A stretch of 8,000 nucleotides of DNA, taken from positions 1 to 8,000 of the forward strand of contig WTHG01000431.1 in NCBI GenBank assembly GCA_011523245.1. The letters are read 5' to 3'. Positions 1 to 6,071 of this stretch are shown here, piece after piece; positions within the stretch are counted from its first letter, which is position 1, and each line of letters opens with the position of its first letter. Below the pieces are notes generated by a model. That model saw only the letters and a list, made by a program, of their open reading frames with translations. It had not been told where the DNA came from and ran no database searches. A program made the translations under genes and the position numbers. This DNA comes from Verrucomicrobiales bacterium. GTDB taxonomy: Bacteria > Verrucomicrobiota > Verrucomicrobiia > Limisphaerales > UBA1100.

Positions 1-344
1 GCTCTGAGTTGGTCGCAGAAATAGTTGTATAACCGCTCGCCTTCCTCGGGCGGCGCGGCGGAGGTAAAGCTGGGTCGACGGCCTTTGCGCCAATCGCCGG
101 CTAGTGTGAACTGACTGATAACCAAAGCTGATCCGGCCACGTCGCGAATGGAGCGGTTCATTTTTTCTTCGGCATCATTAAAGATTCGAAAGCCTGCGAT
201 GCGGTCGGCCAGAAATTCAGCATCGGCTTCCGTATCGCCCTGGGCGACGCCTAGCAGGATCACTAGCCCCGTGCCAATCTCGCCAGTGACGCGGTTCTCC
301 ACGTTCACCCGGCCGGCACTGGCGCGTTGAAGGACGGCGATCAT
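1..344 (-). CDS. dtd: D-aminoacyl-tRNA deacylase (DTD), C-terminus cut off by the window edge
   Basis: This cytoplasmic proofreading enzyme removes D-amino acids (and glycine from mischarged tRNA-Ala) from tRNA. The frame has no stop before base 1; 114 codons of a family usually about 145-150 residues long are visible. It opens MIAVLQRAS, the standard DTD start, and carries the catalytic SQFTL motif at residues 77-81 (Ser77 and Thr80, at the family's usual positions) followed by WRKGRRPSF at about 85-93. The C-terminal Gly-cisPro substrate-chirality motif lies outside the window. The ATG at 344-342 shares its A with the TGA stop (346-344) of the upstream TIM-barrel gene, a TGATG arrangement that suggests translational coupling. 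A GGAG lies 3 nt before the ATG, closer than usual for a ribosome site. Recognition is from motif and order, so I am confident. Confidence 0.96.
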   Translation of the reverse strand, partial: MIAVLQRASAGRVNVENRVTGEIGTGLVILLGVAQGDTEADAEFLADRIAGFRIFNDAEEKMNRSIRDVAGSALVISQFTLAGDWRKGRRPSFTSAAPPEEGERLYNYFCDQLR

Positions 345-1228
345 CAGCTCCAGCCGAGCCACTGCTTGAGCGTGGCGGAGTCGCGCTTGATGGCGGCAAT
401 CTGATTGGGCACGTTTTCTTTGTTGAAAGGTTTTAGGTATTCCACGTGCAAATTGATTGGGCCGGTGTAACCGCTGGCAATCAATTGGGCGGGATAGTTG
501 CGATCCACAATGCCCTTGGCCAAGGGGCAATTGTCGCGCTTATTTTCGGTCCAACGAAAATCTTTCACGTACAGGGCACCGATGCGCGGTCTGAGCAGGT
601 TGGCGTGCAATGGCCAGGCACGAGTGCCTTCGGCGGTGGCATGGCTCATGTCGAAGCCTACGGCCAGATGCGCGGGATCGTGTGCCTTGAAAAGCTCATG
701 CAAATCCCACAAGGGTGCGCCCACGTAGTTGCTGCCGGAATGGTTCTGGTAAATCGCTTGCAGACCGAGTTCCTTGTTGAGTGCCACGAGGTTCTTGAGC
801 ACCGGCCGCAGTTCGTTCATTTGGTTGAGAACGGGCTTCTTGAGGTCGTACTTGTGGTAGCCCATTCGGTAACGCTTAATGCCGAGTTGGGCGGCGACCT
901 GCAGCTGTTGGATGTTTAGCTTGTCATCGGCGTTGTTGATGCCCGAGGCCATGATGGTCATTTCAAGCCCACGCTTTTTCAGGGCAGCCATCATCTTGGG
1001 TAACTCATCGGGCACCTGCTCGGGGGTGATTTGGCCGCCGGGCCGGATGGTGCCCTCGATACCGTCAAAGCCCAGCTCGGCAATGAGATCGGCCAGATCA
1101 TCGTAGGAGAGCATTTGCAGCGGTTTGGTAAACACGCAGTAAGGATTGCGGCGTTTTTTGCCGCGAGTTTCAGCGGCCAACAACGGCGCGGCCAGTGCGG
1201 TGGTGGTGAGGAATTGCCGACGGTTCAT
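344..1228 (-). CDS. Tat-exported xylose-isomerase-like TIM-barrel protein (sugar phosphate isomerase/epimerase family)
   Basis: Predicted 294-residue TIM barrel of the AP-endonuclease-2/xylose isomerase-like family. The N-terminus MNRRQFLTTTALAAPLLAAE is a twin-arginine signal (RRQFL then an Ala/Leu-rich stretch), so the folded protein is probably exported. Likely metal or sugar-binding residues include Glu58, the QNHSG segment at 161-165, Asp193 and His196 in GFDMSHA, Lys222-Asp223 in YVKDF, and Glu263 in HVEY. Classical epimerases usually have Glu or His where this protein has Gln161 and Tyr220, as in other secreted members. I chose the ATG at 1228 because it begins the Tat signal; the open frame runs back to 1444 but that part overlaps the FecR gene. 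It lies 38 bp after fecR and overlaps dtd by one base. The substrate is not predictable; a role in sugar catabolism is inferred from family and from the upstream sensor. Confidence 0.88.
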   Translation of the reverse strand: MNRRQFLTTTALAAPLLAAETRGKKRRNPYCVFTKPLQMLSYDDLADLIAELGFDGIEGTIRPGGQITPEQVPDELPKMMAALKKRGLEMTIMASGINNADDKLNIQQLQVAAQLGIKRYRMGYHKYDLKKPVLNQMNELRPVLKNLVALNKELGLQAIYQNHSGSNYVGAPLWDLHELFKAHDPAHLAVGFDMSHATAEGTRAWPLHANLLRPRIGALYVKDFRWTENKRDNCPLAKGIVDRNYPAQLIASGYTGPINLHVEYLKPFNKENVPNQIAAIKRDSATLKQWLGWS

Positions 1229-1266
1229 GCGCGCAGTGTGCCGTTGAGGGCAGGGCGCGGCAACGA

Positions 1267-2679
1267 TTAGTTGCTGGCGGGTACGGGCGCGCGCTGGATG
1301 TTGAACTGGATGGAGTCGGCGTAATGACCGCCGAATTCCGGTTCGGAAATGGGATCGTCTTTTCGGTTTTCCACGGCATAAACGCGCAGCAGGAGGAAGT
1401 CGGCTTCGCGGGGGACATTCAAATTGATGCTGGCGGTTTCCCATGTGGCGGGATCGGAATCGGTGTTGATCGCCTTAAAATGGCCGGCCAAACGCAGGCT
1501 GTGTTTTTTCCAGCTGGCATGGGCTCCCGATGGGGTGCCGTTGTAGGCGTAAACGCCTAGGGCAAAACCGGAATCAATGGAGTCGGCGGCGCGATTGAAC
1601 CGGGCCTGAGCACGCACTTGAAATTGTGCGCCGGGGGTTTGTTTCTTGAACTCAGCCAGATCGATCACCTGCCATTGTTCACAGGCCAGGTTGGTGGCTT
1701 CCTGATCGGGATCCTCCATGTGGTTAAAGGTGTTGATGAAACGCAGCATGCCGGTGCCGGATTCAGGGGTGACACCATTCTCGGCGGTCACGAGTTTGGC
1801 CACATCGCCGCTCCAGCGACCGGCTTGGAAGGGGATATCGTAGGTGGAGAGCTGCGTGTCCGGTTCGAAATCGCCGTCCACTAACAGGTTGCCCAAGTGC
1901 TCGTGTGGCAAAGGAAAATGACCTTGGCTCAGTGTACGTTTCTCGGGTGCCTTGCCGGGTTGCAATCTCACGCCTTCATTGGCGTTTAGGATAAACTGGT
2001 CCTTACCGGCAAAGACTTCAACTTGCCCGCTAAACACGGCAACTTCCACGAGGTCTTCCGTCAAGGCGGAGACGCCGAAGTCCGTGCCGAGGTCCACCAA
2101 CCGTCCGGCTGCCGTGGTAATGGTAAATCCTTTAACTGGCTCGGGCACGTGCGCGTGCAGACGGCCCTGATGCAGGATGATGTTTTCCGGCGAACGCAGA
2201 TCCAAATGGGCCGGGCCTTGTACGGTGAGCGTGACGGCATTGAACAGGCTCAGCTCCACGGTGCCTTGGGCAATGTGGAGATCGCCGGAAAGGATGATTT
2301 TGCCAGTTTCGAACTCGTTGGCCGCTGCGGCATCCCGGTAGGTGAGCACGGCCAATTGCTGCGGAGTCTTGGGCTCTAAAGCGGGTTTGTAATTGTACGA
2401 CCAATAACAGATGCCGAGGAAGAGCACGAACAACGCCGCGTAATGTTTCCACATTGGCCAATGCGCCAGAGTCTCACGAAACCCGGTTTGGGGGCCGGGC
2501 TGGGCGGCACTAAGTTGCATGGCCTCGTGCAGTGCGCCGTGCAGGCGGGCTTGCGCCCAAAATTGTCGGCGCGCCCCGGCGTGCGCGAGCAGTTCGGTTT
2601 CCAGTTCAATCTTCTCGGCAGGCGACAAGGAACTGTCCAGATAACGGTCTATCAACAGGGTTAAGCGGGGATCATTCAT
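1267..2679 (-). CDS. FecR-like transmembrane anti-sigma factor with extracytoplasmic sensor domain
   Basis: 470-residue partner of the ECF sigma factor just upstream. Residues 1-60 form a helical cytoplasmic anti-sigma-like segment (LLIDRYLDSSLSPAEKIELE) with no zinc-binding His/Cys set. One membrane helix follows at about 80-95 (YAALFVLFLGICYWSY), then a FecR domain at about 120-240 with the typical VDLGTDFGV at 195-203 and a VEVAVFSGQV strand after it. From about 264 a second domain begins with NLLVDGDFE, the usual opening of galactose-binding-like or CBM-like beta-sandwiches, and continues to the C-terminus. The inferred role is to sequester the sigma factor and release it on an outside signal, perhaps a glycan. 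The ATG at 2679 is 4 nt after the sigma stop and fits the family start; an ATG at 2691 would overlap by 8 nt. Neither has a clear ribosome site. Confidence 0.86.
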   Translation of the reverse strand: MNDPRLTLLIDRYLDSSLSPAEKIELETELLAHAGARRQFWAQARLHGALHEAMQLSAAQPGPQTGFRETLAHWPMWKHYAALFVLFLGICYWSYNYKPALEPKTPQQLAVLTYRDAAAANEFETGKIILSGDLHIAQGTVELSLFNAVTLTVQGPAHLDLRSPENIILHQGRLHAHVPEPVKGFTITTAAGRLVDLGTDFGVSALTEDLVEVAVFSGQVEVFAGKDQFILNANEGVRLQPGKAPEKRTLSQGHFPLPHEHLGNLLVDGDFEPDTQLSTYDIPFQAGRWSGDVAKLVTAENGVTPESGTGMLRFINTFNHMEDPDQEATNLACEQWQVIDLAEFKKQTPGAQFQVRAQARFNRAADSIDSGFALGVYAYNGTPSGAHASWKKHSLRLAGHFKAINTDSDPATWETASINLNVPREADFLLLRVYAVENRKDDPISEPEFGGHYADSIQFNIQRAPVPASN

Positions 2680-2683
2680 GGCC

Positions 2684-3223
2684 TCAGGCATTGGGTTCAG
2701 TGGCGGCGGGTTTGGATTCAAGGCAATCGCGCAACAGCGCGCGGGCGCGGGAAAGGGCAACGTACACAGAATTGGGCGTCCAGTTCTTCAGGTCGGCAAT
2801 GGCGCCGGGTTTCAGTTCGCGTTGGTAACGCAGCTCCACCAGCTCGCGCGCGGTGGGCGGCAACTGGCTGAGGCAATCCCCAAGATTACGGGCAAAGGCG
2901 GATTCCTCCGGCTCCTCTTCGGGCGGCTCGGTGGCCAATGTTTCCAGAACCTCCTCTGATAACGCTTCGGGAGCGGATTTCTGGCGGCGCCAATGGTTCA
3001 TGATCTTGTAGCGCGCAATTGTGCGGGCCCATGCCATGAAGTTGGTTTCCAGCTCATAGTCATCCGCCTTGTCCGAGACAGTGAGAAACACCTGTTGCAA
3101 TACATCATCCGCATCCGCAAAATCCGGCACCAGCGAGAGGATATAGCGCTTGAGTGCTCCCTGATGTTTCACAAAAAGCTGCTGCACCTGCATTTGGTGC
3201 GGGATGGGTTTATCCGGTTCCAT
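2684..3223 (-). CDS. ECF-type RNA polymerase sigma factor (Rhodopirellula/Verrucomicrobium type)
   Basis: 179-residue extracytoplasmic-function sigma factor. Region 2 spans about residues 12-82: QLFVKHQGALKRYILSLVP, then DADDVLQQVF at 37-46 (core-binding helix), then FMAWARTIARYKIMNHWRR for -10 recognition. An acidic linker (PPEEEPEES, about 100-108) is followed by region 4 at about 110-168, with LPPTARELVELRY and a TPNSVYVALSRARALLRDC helix-turn-helix. The pattern matches the sigma subfamily expanded in Planctomycetes and Verrucomicrobia. The ATG at 3223 starts 1 nt after the stop of the small membrane ORF; an in-frame GTG at 3232 would add three residues and overlap it. The FecR-like anti-sigma follows 4 nt downstream, so the two are probably co-transcribed and autoregulated. 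Promoters it recognises cannot be told from this window. Confidence 0.93.
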   Translation of the reverse strand: MEPDKPIPHQMQVQQLFVKHQGALKRYILSLVPDFADADDVLQQVFLTVSDKADDYELETNFMAWARTIARYKIMNHWRRQKSAPEALSEEVLETLATEPPEEEPEESAFARNLGDCLSQLPPTARELVELRYQRELKPGAIADLKNWTPNSVYVALSRARALLRDCLESKPAATEPNA

Positions 3224-3224
3224 C

Positions 3225-3326
3225 TCAGGCACGCATCATAGACCAAATCGAAAAGATCACAATGCCGAGCGAGATCGTGGCCATGACGATCATCACCCAA
3301 TCAAGCACGTTACGTTCTTTTTTCAC
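3225..3326 (-). CDS. Hidden 33-residue single-pass membrane peptide upstream of the sigma factor
   Basis: A short frame with a GTG start at 3326-3324 and a TGA stop at 3227-3225, the stop lying 1 nt before the sigma ATG. The peptide has a charged head (KKER at 2-5, Asp9), an uninterrupted hydrophobic helix from about Trp10 to Met31 (WVMIVMATISLGIVIFSIWS), and a short basic end (Arg32). That is the layout of a small integral membrane protein rather than random translation. About two thirds of its codons end in G or C, like its neighbours. I do not recognise a family. No ribosome site precedes the GTG, and the frame stays open upstream without an ATG, so the start is uncertain. Inferred roles are a small regulator or membrane partner of the sigma/anti-sigma pair, or a coupling leader peptide. 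A non-coding origin is not excluded. Confidence 0.55.
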   Translation of the reverse strand: MKKERNVLDWVMIVMATISLGIVIFSIWSMMRA

Positions 3327-3340
3327 AATAAATTGAAATA

Positions 3341-3409
3341 GTCGCCACGGAGCAGGTTGACCACAAACAACCCTTAGAACCTCTGATCGAGCCTCTTCTC
3401 CGTGACGAC
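3341..3409 (-). promoter_or_regulatory. Possible structured 5' leader with a 12-bp closing stem
   Basis: On the minus strand GTCGTCACGGAG (3409-3398) pairs with CTCCGTGGCGAC (3352-3341) over 12 bp, with one G-U wobble. Inside is a 5-bp hairpin, GGTTG/CAACC with an 8-nt loop, close to the 3' arm. The element ends 14 nt before the GTG of the small membrane ORF, so it would lie in the leader of the sigma operon mRNA. It matches no riboswitch class that I recognise. It could instead be a decayed copy of the CACGGAG/CTCCGTG-type repeats found between genes in these phyla. Confidence 0.4.
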
Positions 3410-3410
3410 A

Positions 3411-3445
3411 AAATACCGTCCCAACCGACGGTTATTAGGGTATTT
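3411..3445. repeat. Nested inverted repeat in the divergent intergenic region
   Basis: The outer arms AAATACC (3411-3417) and GGTATTT (3439-3445) are perfect 7-bp inverses. An inner pair CCGTC (3416-3420)/GACGG (3427-3431) has a 6-nt loop and shares two bases with the left outer arm, so the two pairings compete. It sits between the divergent sigma operon and the TIM-barrel/Tm-1-like pair, where an operator would be expected. No convincing -35/-10 pair could be assigned to either direction. The intergenic stretch is about 200 bp in all. Confidence 0.35.
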
Positions 3446-3527
3446 CATGAATTCGGAAAACCTTAGCAACGCTGGAAAATATTGCTGACCGTTGCCAATC
3501 GATCAAATCGCCGGTAATGCTTGGTCC

Positions 3528-4373
3528 ATGAGCAGCACGGATCAATCGCGCGCGGGCATTCTGGCCCGGCTTCGGGCAAAGGTGGCCGATGGTCAGCCGA
3601 TTATTGGAGGCGGTGCGGGCACAGGGATTTCCGCCAAATGCGAAGAGGCCGGTGGCATAGATTTGATCGTGATTTACAATTCCGGTCGCTATCGAATGGC
3701 CGGCCGTGGATCGCTCAGTGGTTTGATGGCCTATGGAAACGCCAATGAGATCGTGATGGAGATGGCGCATGAGGTATTAACCGCCGTGGAGCACACGCCG
3801 GTGTTGGCCGGGGTGAACGGCACGGACCCGTTCATGTTGCGCGATTATTTTCTACGTCAGCTTAAGGACATGGGCTTCGCGGGCATTCAGAATTTTCCAA
3901 CCGTCGGTTTGTTCGATGGCAAGATGCGCACCAACCTTGAAGAGACCGGCATGGGCTATGGACTGGAGGTGGACCTCGTGGCGGCGGCACGGGATTTGGA
4001 TTTGCTCACTACTCCGTATGTGTTCAACCCCGACGAAGCCGAACGCATGACACGCGCCGGGGCAGACATTATCGTTGCTCACATGGGCCTCACCACCAAG
4101 GGCACCATCGGCGCGGAAACAGCCATGACGCTCAAGGACGCCGCGGGTTCGGTGACAGCCATCACCGACGCGGCTAAGGCCGTGCGGGATGATGTGCTGG
4201 TGATTTGCCACGGCGGCCCGATCGCCGAGCCAGAGGATGCGCGGTTCATTATCGAACAATGTCCAGGCATCGATGGCTTTTATGGCGCCAGCTCCATGGA
4301 ACGGTTGCCAGTGGAAATGGCTCTCACCGAGCAGGTTCGGAAGTTTTGTGAAATTAAGTTACCGGGTAATTAA
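3528..4373 (+). CDS. PEP-hydrolase/IGPS-like TIM-barrel protein (Tm-1 C-terminal half homologue)
   Basis: 281-residue TIM barrel of the phosphoenolpyruvate hydrolase-like family (Pfam PEP_hydrolase), which is related to PEP mutase-type and indole-glycerol-phosphate-synthase-like barrels. Visible family signatures are IIGGGAGTGISAKCEEAGG (25-43), YNSGRYRMAGRGSLSGLMAYG (50-70, Gly-rich), VNGTDPF (96-102), FPTVGLFDG followed by NLEETGMGY (to 144), AHMGLTTKG (184-192), CHGGP (227-231) and GASSMERLPVE (253-263). The reaction in bacteria is not firmly established. I chose the ATG at 3528 because the following residues fit the family start; the frame extends back to a TTG at 3492 with no family-like sequence. 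The next gene, a Tm-1-like ATP-binding protein, lies 57 bp downstream and corresponds to the other half of the plant and fungal two-domain protein, so the two products likely act together. Confidence 0.9.
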   Translation: MSSTDQSRAGILARLRAKVADGQPIIGGGAGTGISAKCEEAGGIDLIVIYNSGRYRMAGRGSLSGLMAYGNANEIVMEMAHEVLTAVEHTPVLAGVNGTDPFMLRDYFLRQLKDMGFAGIQNFPTVGLFDGKMRTNLEETGMGYGLEVDLVAAARDLDLLTTPYVFNPDEAERMTRAGADIIVAHMGLTTKGTIGAETAMTLKDAAGSVTAITDAAKAVRDDVLVICHGGPIAEPEDARFIIEQCPGIDGFYGASSMERLPVEMALTEQVRKFCEIKLPGN

Positions 4374-4422
4374 CCACAGAGACACAGAGGGAAATCAGAA
4401 TTTACCCTCAGTGTTCTCGGTG
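4374..4422. repeat. Imperfect intergenic palindrome (CCACAGAGACACAGAG-type element)
   Basis: The left arm begins CCACAGAGACACAGAGGG (4374-4391) directly after the stop codon. The right arm CCCTCAGTGTTCTCGGTG (4405-4422) is its inverse with four differences in 18. AAAT/ATTT extends the stem inward around a 4-nt CAGA loop with one bulged A (4404). The sequence resembles the dispersed ACCACAGAGACACAGAG elements seen between genes in several bacterial phyla. It takes up nearly all of the gap between the two genes and ends 8 nt before the next ATG. It could be a repetitive element, an mRNA-stability hairpin or an attenuator. The right arm is too poor in T for an intrinsic terminator. Confidence 0.65.
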
Positions 4423-4430
4423 AAGAACCA

Positions 4431-5615
4431 ATGAAAACCATCGCCATTCTCGGGACGCTCGATACCAAAGGGGAGGAGCATGCGTATGTGGCCGAGCTTA
4501 TTCGCGCGCGCGGGCACAAGGCACTGTTGATTGATGTGGGCACGCAAGGTGCGCCGACGGTGTTGCCGGATGTTCCCCGGACAGAACTCATTGGTTCCCA
4601 AACCTTCACAGATCGAGGTGAAGCCGTGGCGGCCATCTCCCAAGCCGCGGCGGCGTTTTGTGCGAAACTGGTGGCTGAAGGGAAAATCGACGGCATCATT
4701 TCACTGGGCGGCGGCGGCGGTACCGCGATCGGCACATCGGCGATGCGAGCCTTGCCGGTGGGCCTGCCCAAGCTGATGGTCTCCACACTGGCAGCGAGCG
4801 AAAACGCGCCGGTCTACATGGGCGTGAAGGATGTGACCATGATGCCGAGTATCGTGGATGTGGCCGGCCTGAATCGGATCTCGCGACCCATCTTTGCCAA
4901 TGCCGCAGGTGCCATTTGTGGGATGGTTGAGACCGTGGTACCGGCAGCTGAGGATAAACCCGTCATTGCCGCCAGCATGTTTGGTAACACCACCGACTGC
5001 GTGAATCACGCGAAAGGCCTGCTTGAGGCGGCGGGATATGAGGTGCTGGTGTTTCACGCCACAGGCACAGGCGGGCGCACGATGGAATCATTGATCGAAA
5101 CCGGACTCGTGGCGGGCGTGCTGGATCTTACCACCACCGAATGGGCGGATGAACACATCGGCGGCATCCTCGGTGCGGGCCCTACGCGATTGGAGGCGGC
5201 CGCCCGTGCGGGCGTTCCGGCTGTAATCGCGCCGGGTTGCATGGATATGGTCAACTTCGGCGAACCGGATACCGTGCCAGCGAAATTTGCGGGTCGCACA
5301 TTTTACCATCATAACCCACAGGTCACCCTCATGCGCACCTCGGTAGATGAATGCCTGGCTTTAGGCAAATTACTCGCGGGAAAAATTAATCTCTCCACCG
5401 GCCCGGTTAGAGTGCTGCTGCCGTGGGACGGCATCAGTATGATTAGTCAGCCCGATGGGCCTTTTCACGATGGCGCAGCGGACGAGGCGTTGTTTGACAC
5501 CCTTAAAACCCACCTGCGCGATGACATCGCCGTGGAAGAATTCGACTGCGCCATTAACGCACCACAATTCTCCAAGGCGGCCGCCAAAGCGTTGTTGGGA
5601 ATGCTCGGCAAATAG
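4431..5615 (+). CDS. Tm-1-like ATP-binding protein (UPF0261 family)
   Basis: 394 residues, the full length of a stand-alone UPF0261 protein. Two Rossmann-like lobes are apparent: the N-terminal lobe opens KTIAILGTLDTKGEE with the LGTLDTKG motif at 7-14 and a Gly-rich loop SLGGGGGTAIGT at 91-102. The second lobe carries SMFGNTT (182-188), FHATGTGGRTME (208-219), DLTTTEWADE (232-241), VIAPGCMDMVNFG (265-277), FYHHNPQVTLMRT (301-313) and PWDGIS (341-346). In the tomato Tm-1 protein this domain binds ATP and the tobamovirus replication protein; its normal bacterial role is unknown. The gene follows the TIM-barrel gene on the same strand with a palindrome between. The start has only a weak GAAG at a suitable distance, but it matches the family N-terminus exactly. 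Confidence 0.95.
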   Translation: MKTIAILGTLDTKGEEHAYVAELIRARGHKALLIDVGTQGAPTVLPDVPRTELIGSQTFTDRGEAVAAISQAAAAFCAKLVAEGKIDGIISLGGGGGTAIGTSAMRALPVGLPKLMVSTLAASENAPVYMGVKDVTMMPSIVDVAGLNRISRPIFANAAGAICGMVETVVPAAEDKPVIAASMFGNTTDCVNHAKGLLEAAGYEVLVFHATGTGGRTMESLIETGLVAGVLDLTTTEWADEHIGGILGAGPTRLEAAARAGVPAVIAPGCMDMVNFGEPDTVPAKFAGRTFYHHNPQVTLMRTSVDECLALGKLLAGKINLSTGPVRVLLPWDGISMISQPDGPFHDGAADEALFDTLKTHLRDDIAVEEFDCAINAPQFSKAAAKALLGMLGK

Positions 5616-5705
5616 TCTCACTTTCAACCACAGCGCTGACGAGTGCGGGATTGCCGGTGAAAAAGTCGCCGTTGCCAAGCCCGTGCGCGGCGGTTAGGCA
5701 GCCGC

Positions 5706-6056
5706 ATGGATTCCATTCGTGATCTCACTACCCGCATCAATGCTTTCCGCGATGCGCGGGATTGGAAACAGTTTCACAATCCCAAGGACATGGCCGTCTC
5801 CATCAGCATCGAGTCAGCGGAATTGCTGGAGCATTTTCAGTGGAAAAACGCCAAGGAATGCGAGACGCATTTACAGGAGAGCCGCGAAGCCGTGGCCGAT
5901 GAAATGGCCGATGTGGCCATCTACCTCTTCGAACTCGCCGATCTACTTGAAATGGATCTCGGCCAGGAAATGCTCCGAAAGCTGGACAAGAACGCGGTCA
6001 AATACCCGATTGAAAAAGCCCGAGGGAGTAACCTCAAATACAACCGGTTGGATTGA
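5706..6056 (+). CDS. MazG-like nucleotide pyrophosphohydrolase, dCTP pyrophosphatase type
   Basis: 116-residue all-alpha NTP pyrophosphatase that hydrolyses a (deoxy)nucleoside triphosphate to the monophosphate and pyrophosphate, cleaning the nucleotide pool. The metal-binding pattern is intact: E36-x-x-E39 (SIESAELLEHFQW) and E66-x-x-D69 (DEMADVAIYLFEL). The RDWKQFHNPKDMA segment at 18-30 is the substrate-side signature of the RS21-C6/DCTPP1 branch, which favours dCTP and modified cytosines; specificity is inferred from that branch. It closes with KYPIEKARGSNLKYNRLD, typical of the branch. It lies 90 bp after the Tm-1-like gene on the same strand, with no terminator seen, so read-through is possible. 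It ends 15 bp from the convergent MOP-family gene, with no terminator hairpin in the gap. Confidence 0.93.
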   Translation: MDSIRDLTTRINAFRDARDWKQFHNPKDMAVSISIESAELLEHFQWKNAKECETHLQESREAVADEMADVAIYLFELADLLEMDLGQEMLRKLDKNAVKYPIEKARGSNLKYNRLD

Positions 6057-6071
6057 CGAAACGGCTTGATA

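Noticed and set aside
446..919. 157-residue plus-strand frame opposite the TIM-barrel gene
   Set aside because: It lies fully antisense to a gene with clear family motifs and shows no domain of its own; it is a codon-bias shadow.
1229..1444. 72-residue upstream extension of the TIM-barrel frame
   Set aside because: It overlaps the FecR gene, its residues are Arg/Pro-rich and unlike protein, and it would bury the Tat signal that starts at 1228.
2680..2760. 27-residue upstream extension of the FecR-like frame
   Set aside because: It overlaps the conserved C-terminus of the sigma factor and is Pro/Ala/Asn-rich; the family-like N-terminus begins MNDPRLTLLIDRYL at 2679.
3370..3390. preQ1-like string AGAGGTTCTAAG on the minus strand
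   Set aside because: It resembles the 5' half of a preQ1-I aptamer, but the pairing ACCCUCU segment and A-rich tail are missing, and no queuosine gene is nearby.
3492..3527. TTG start adding 12 residues to the PEP-hydrolase-like protein
   Set aside because: The extension has no family-like features and no ribosome site; the ATG at 3528 is the simpler start.
5455..5697. 80-residue plus-strand frame running into the gap before the dCTPase gene
   Set aside because: Most of it is an out-of-frame shadow of the Tm-1-like gene rich in Arg, Pro and Thr; the free tail shows no recognisable pattern.
5616..5705. Possible terminator or second repeat copy between the Tm-1-like and dCTPase genes
   Set aside because: AACCACAG recurs here, but the match to the 4374 element stops after 8 bases and no stem followed by a T-run can be formed.
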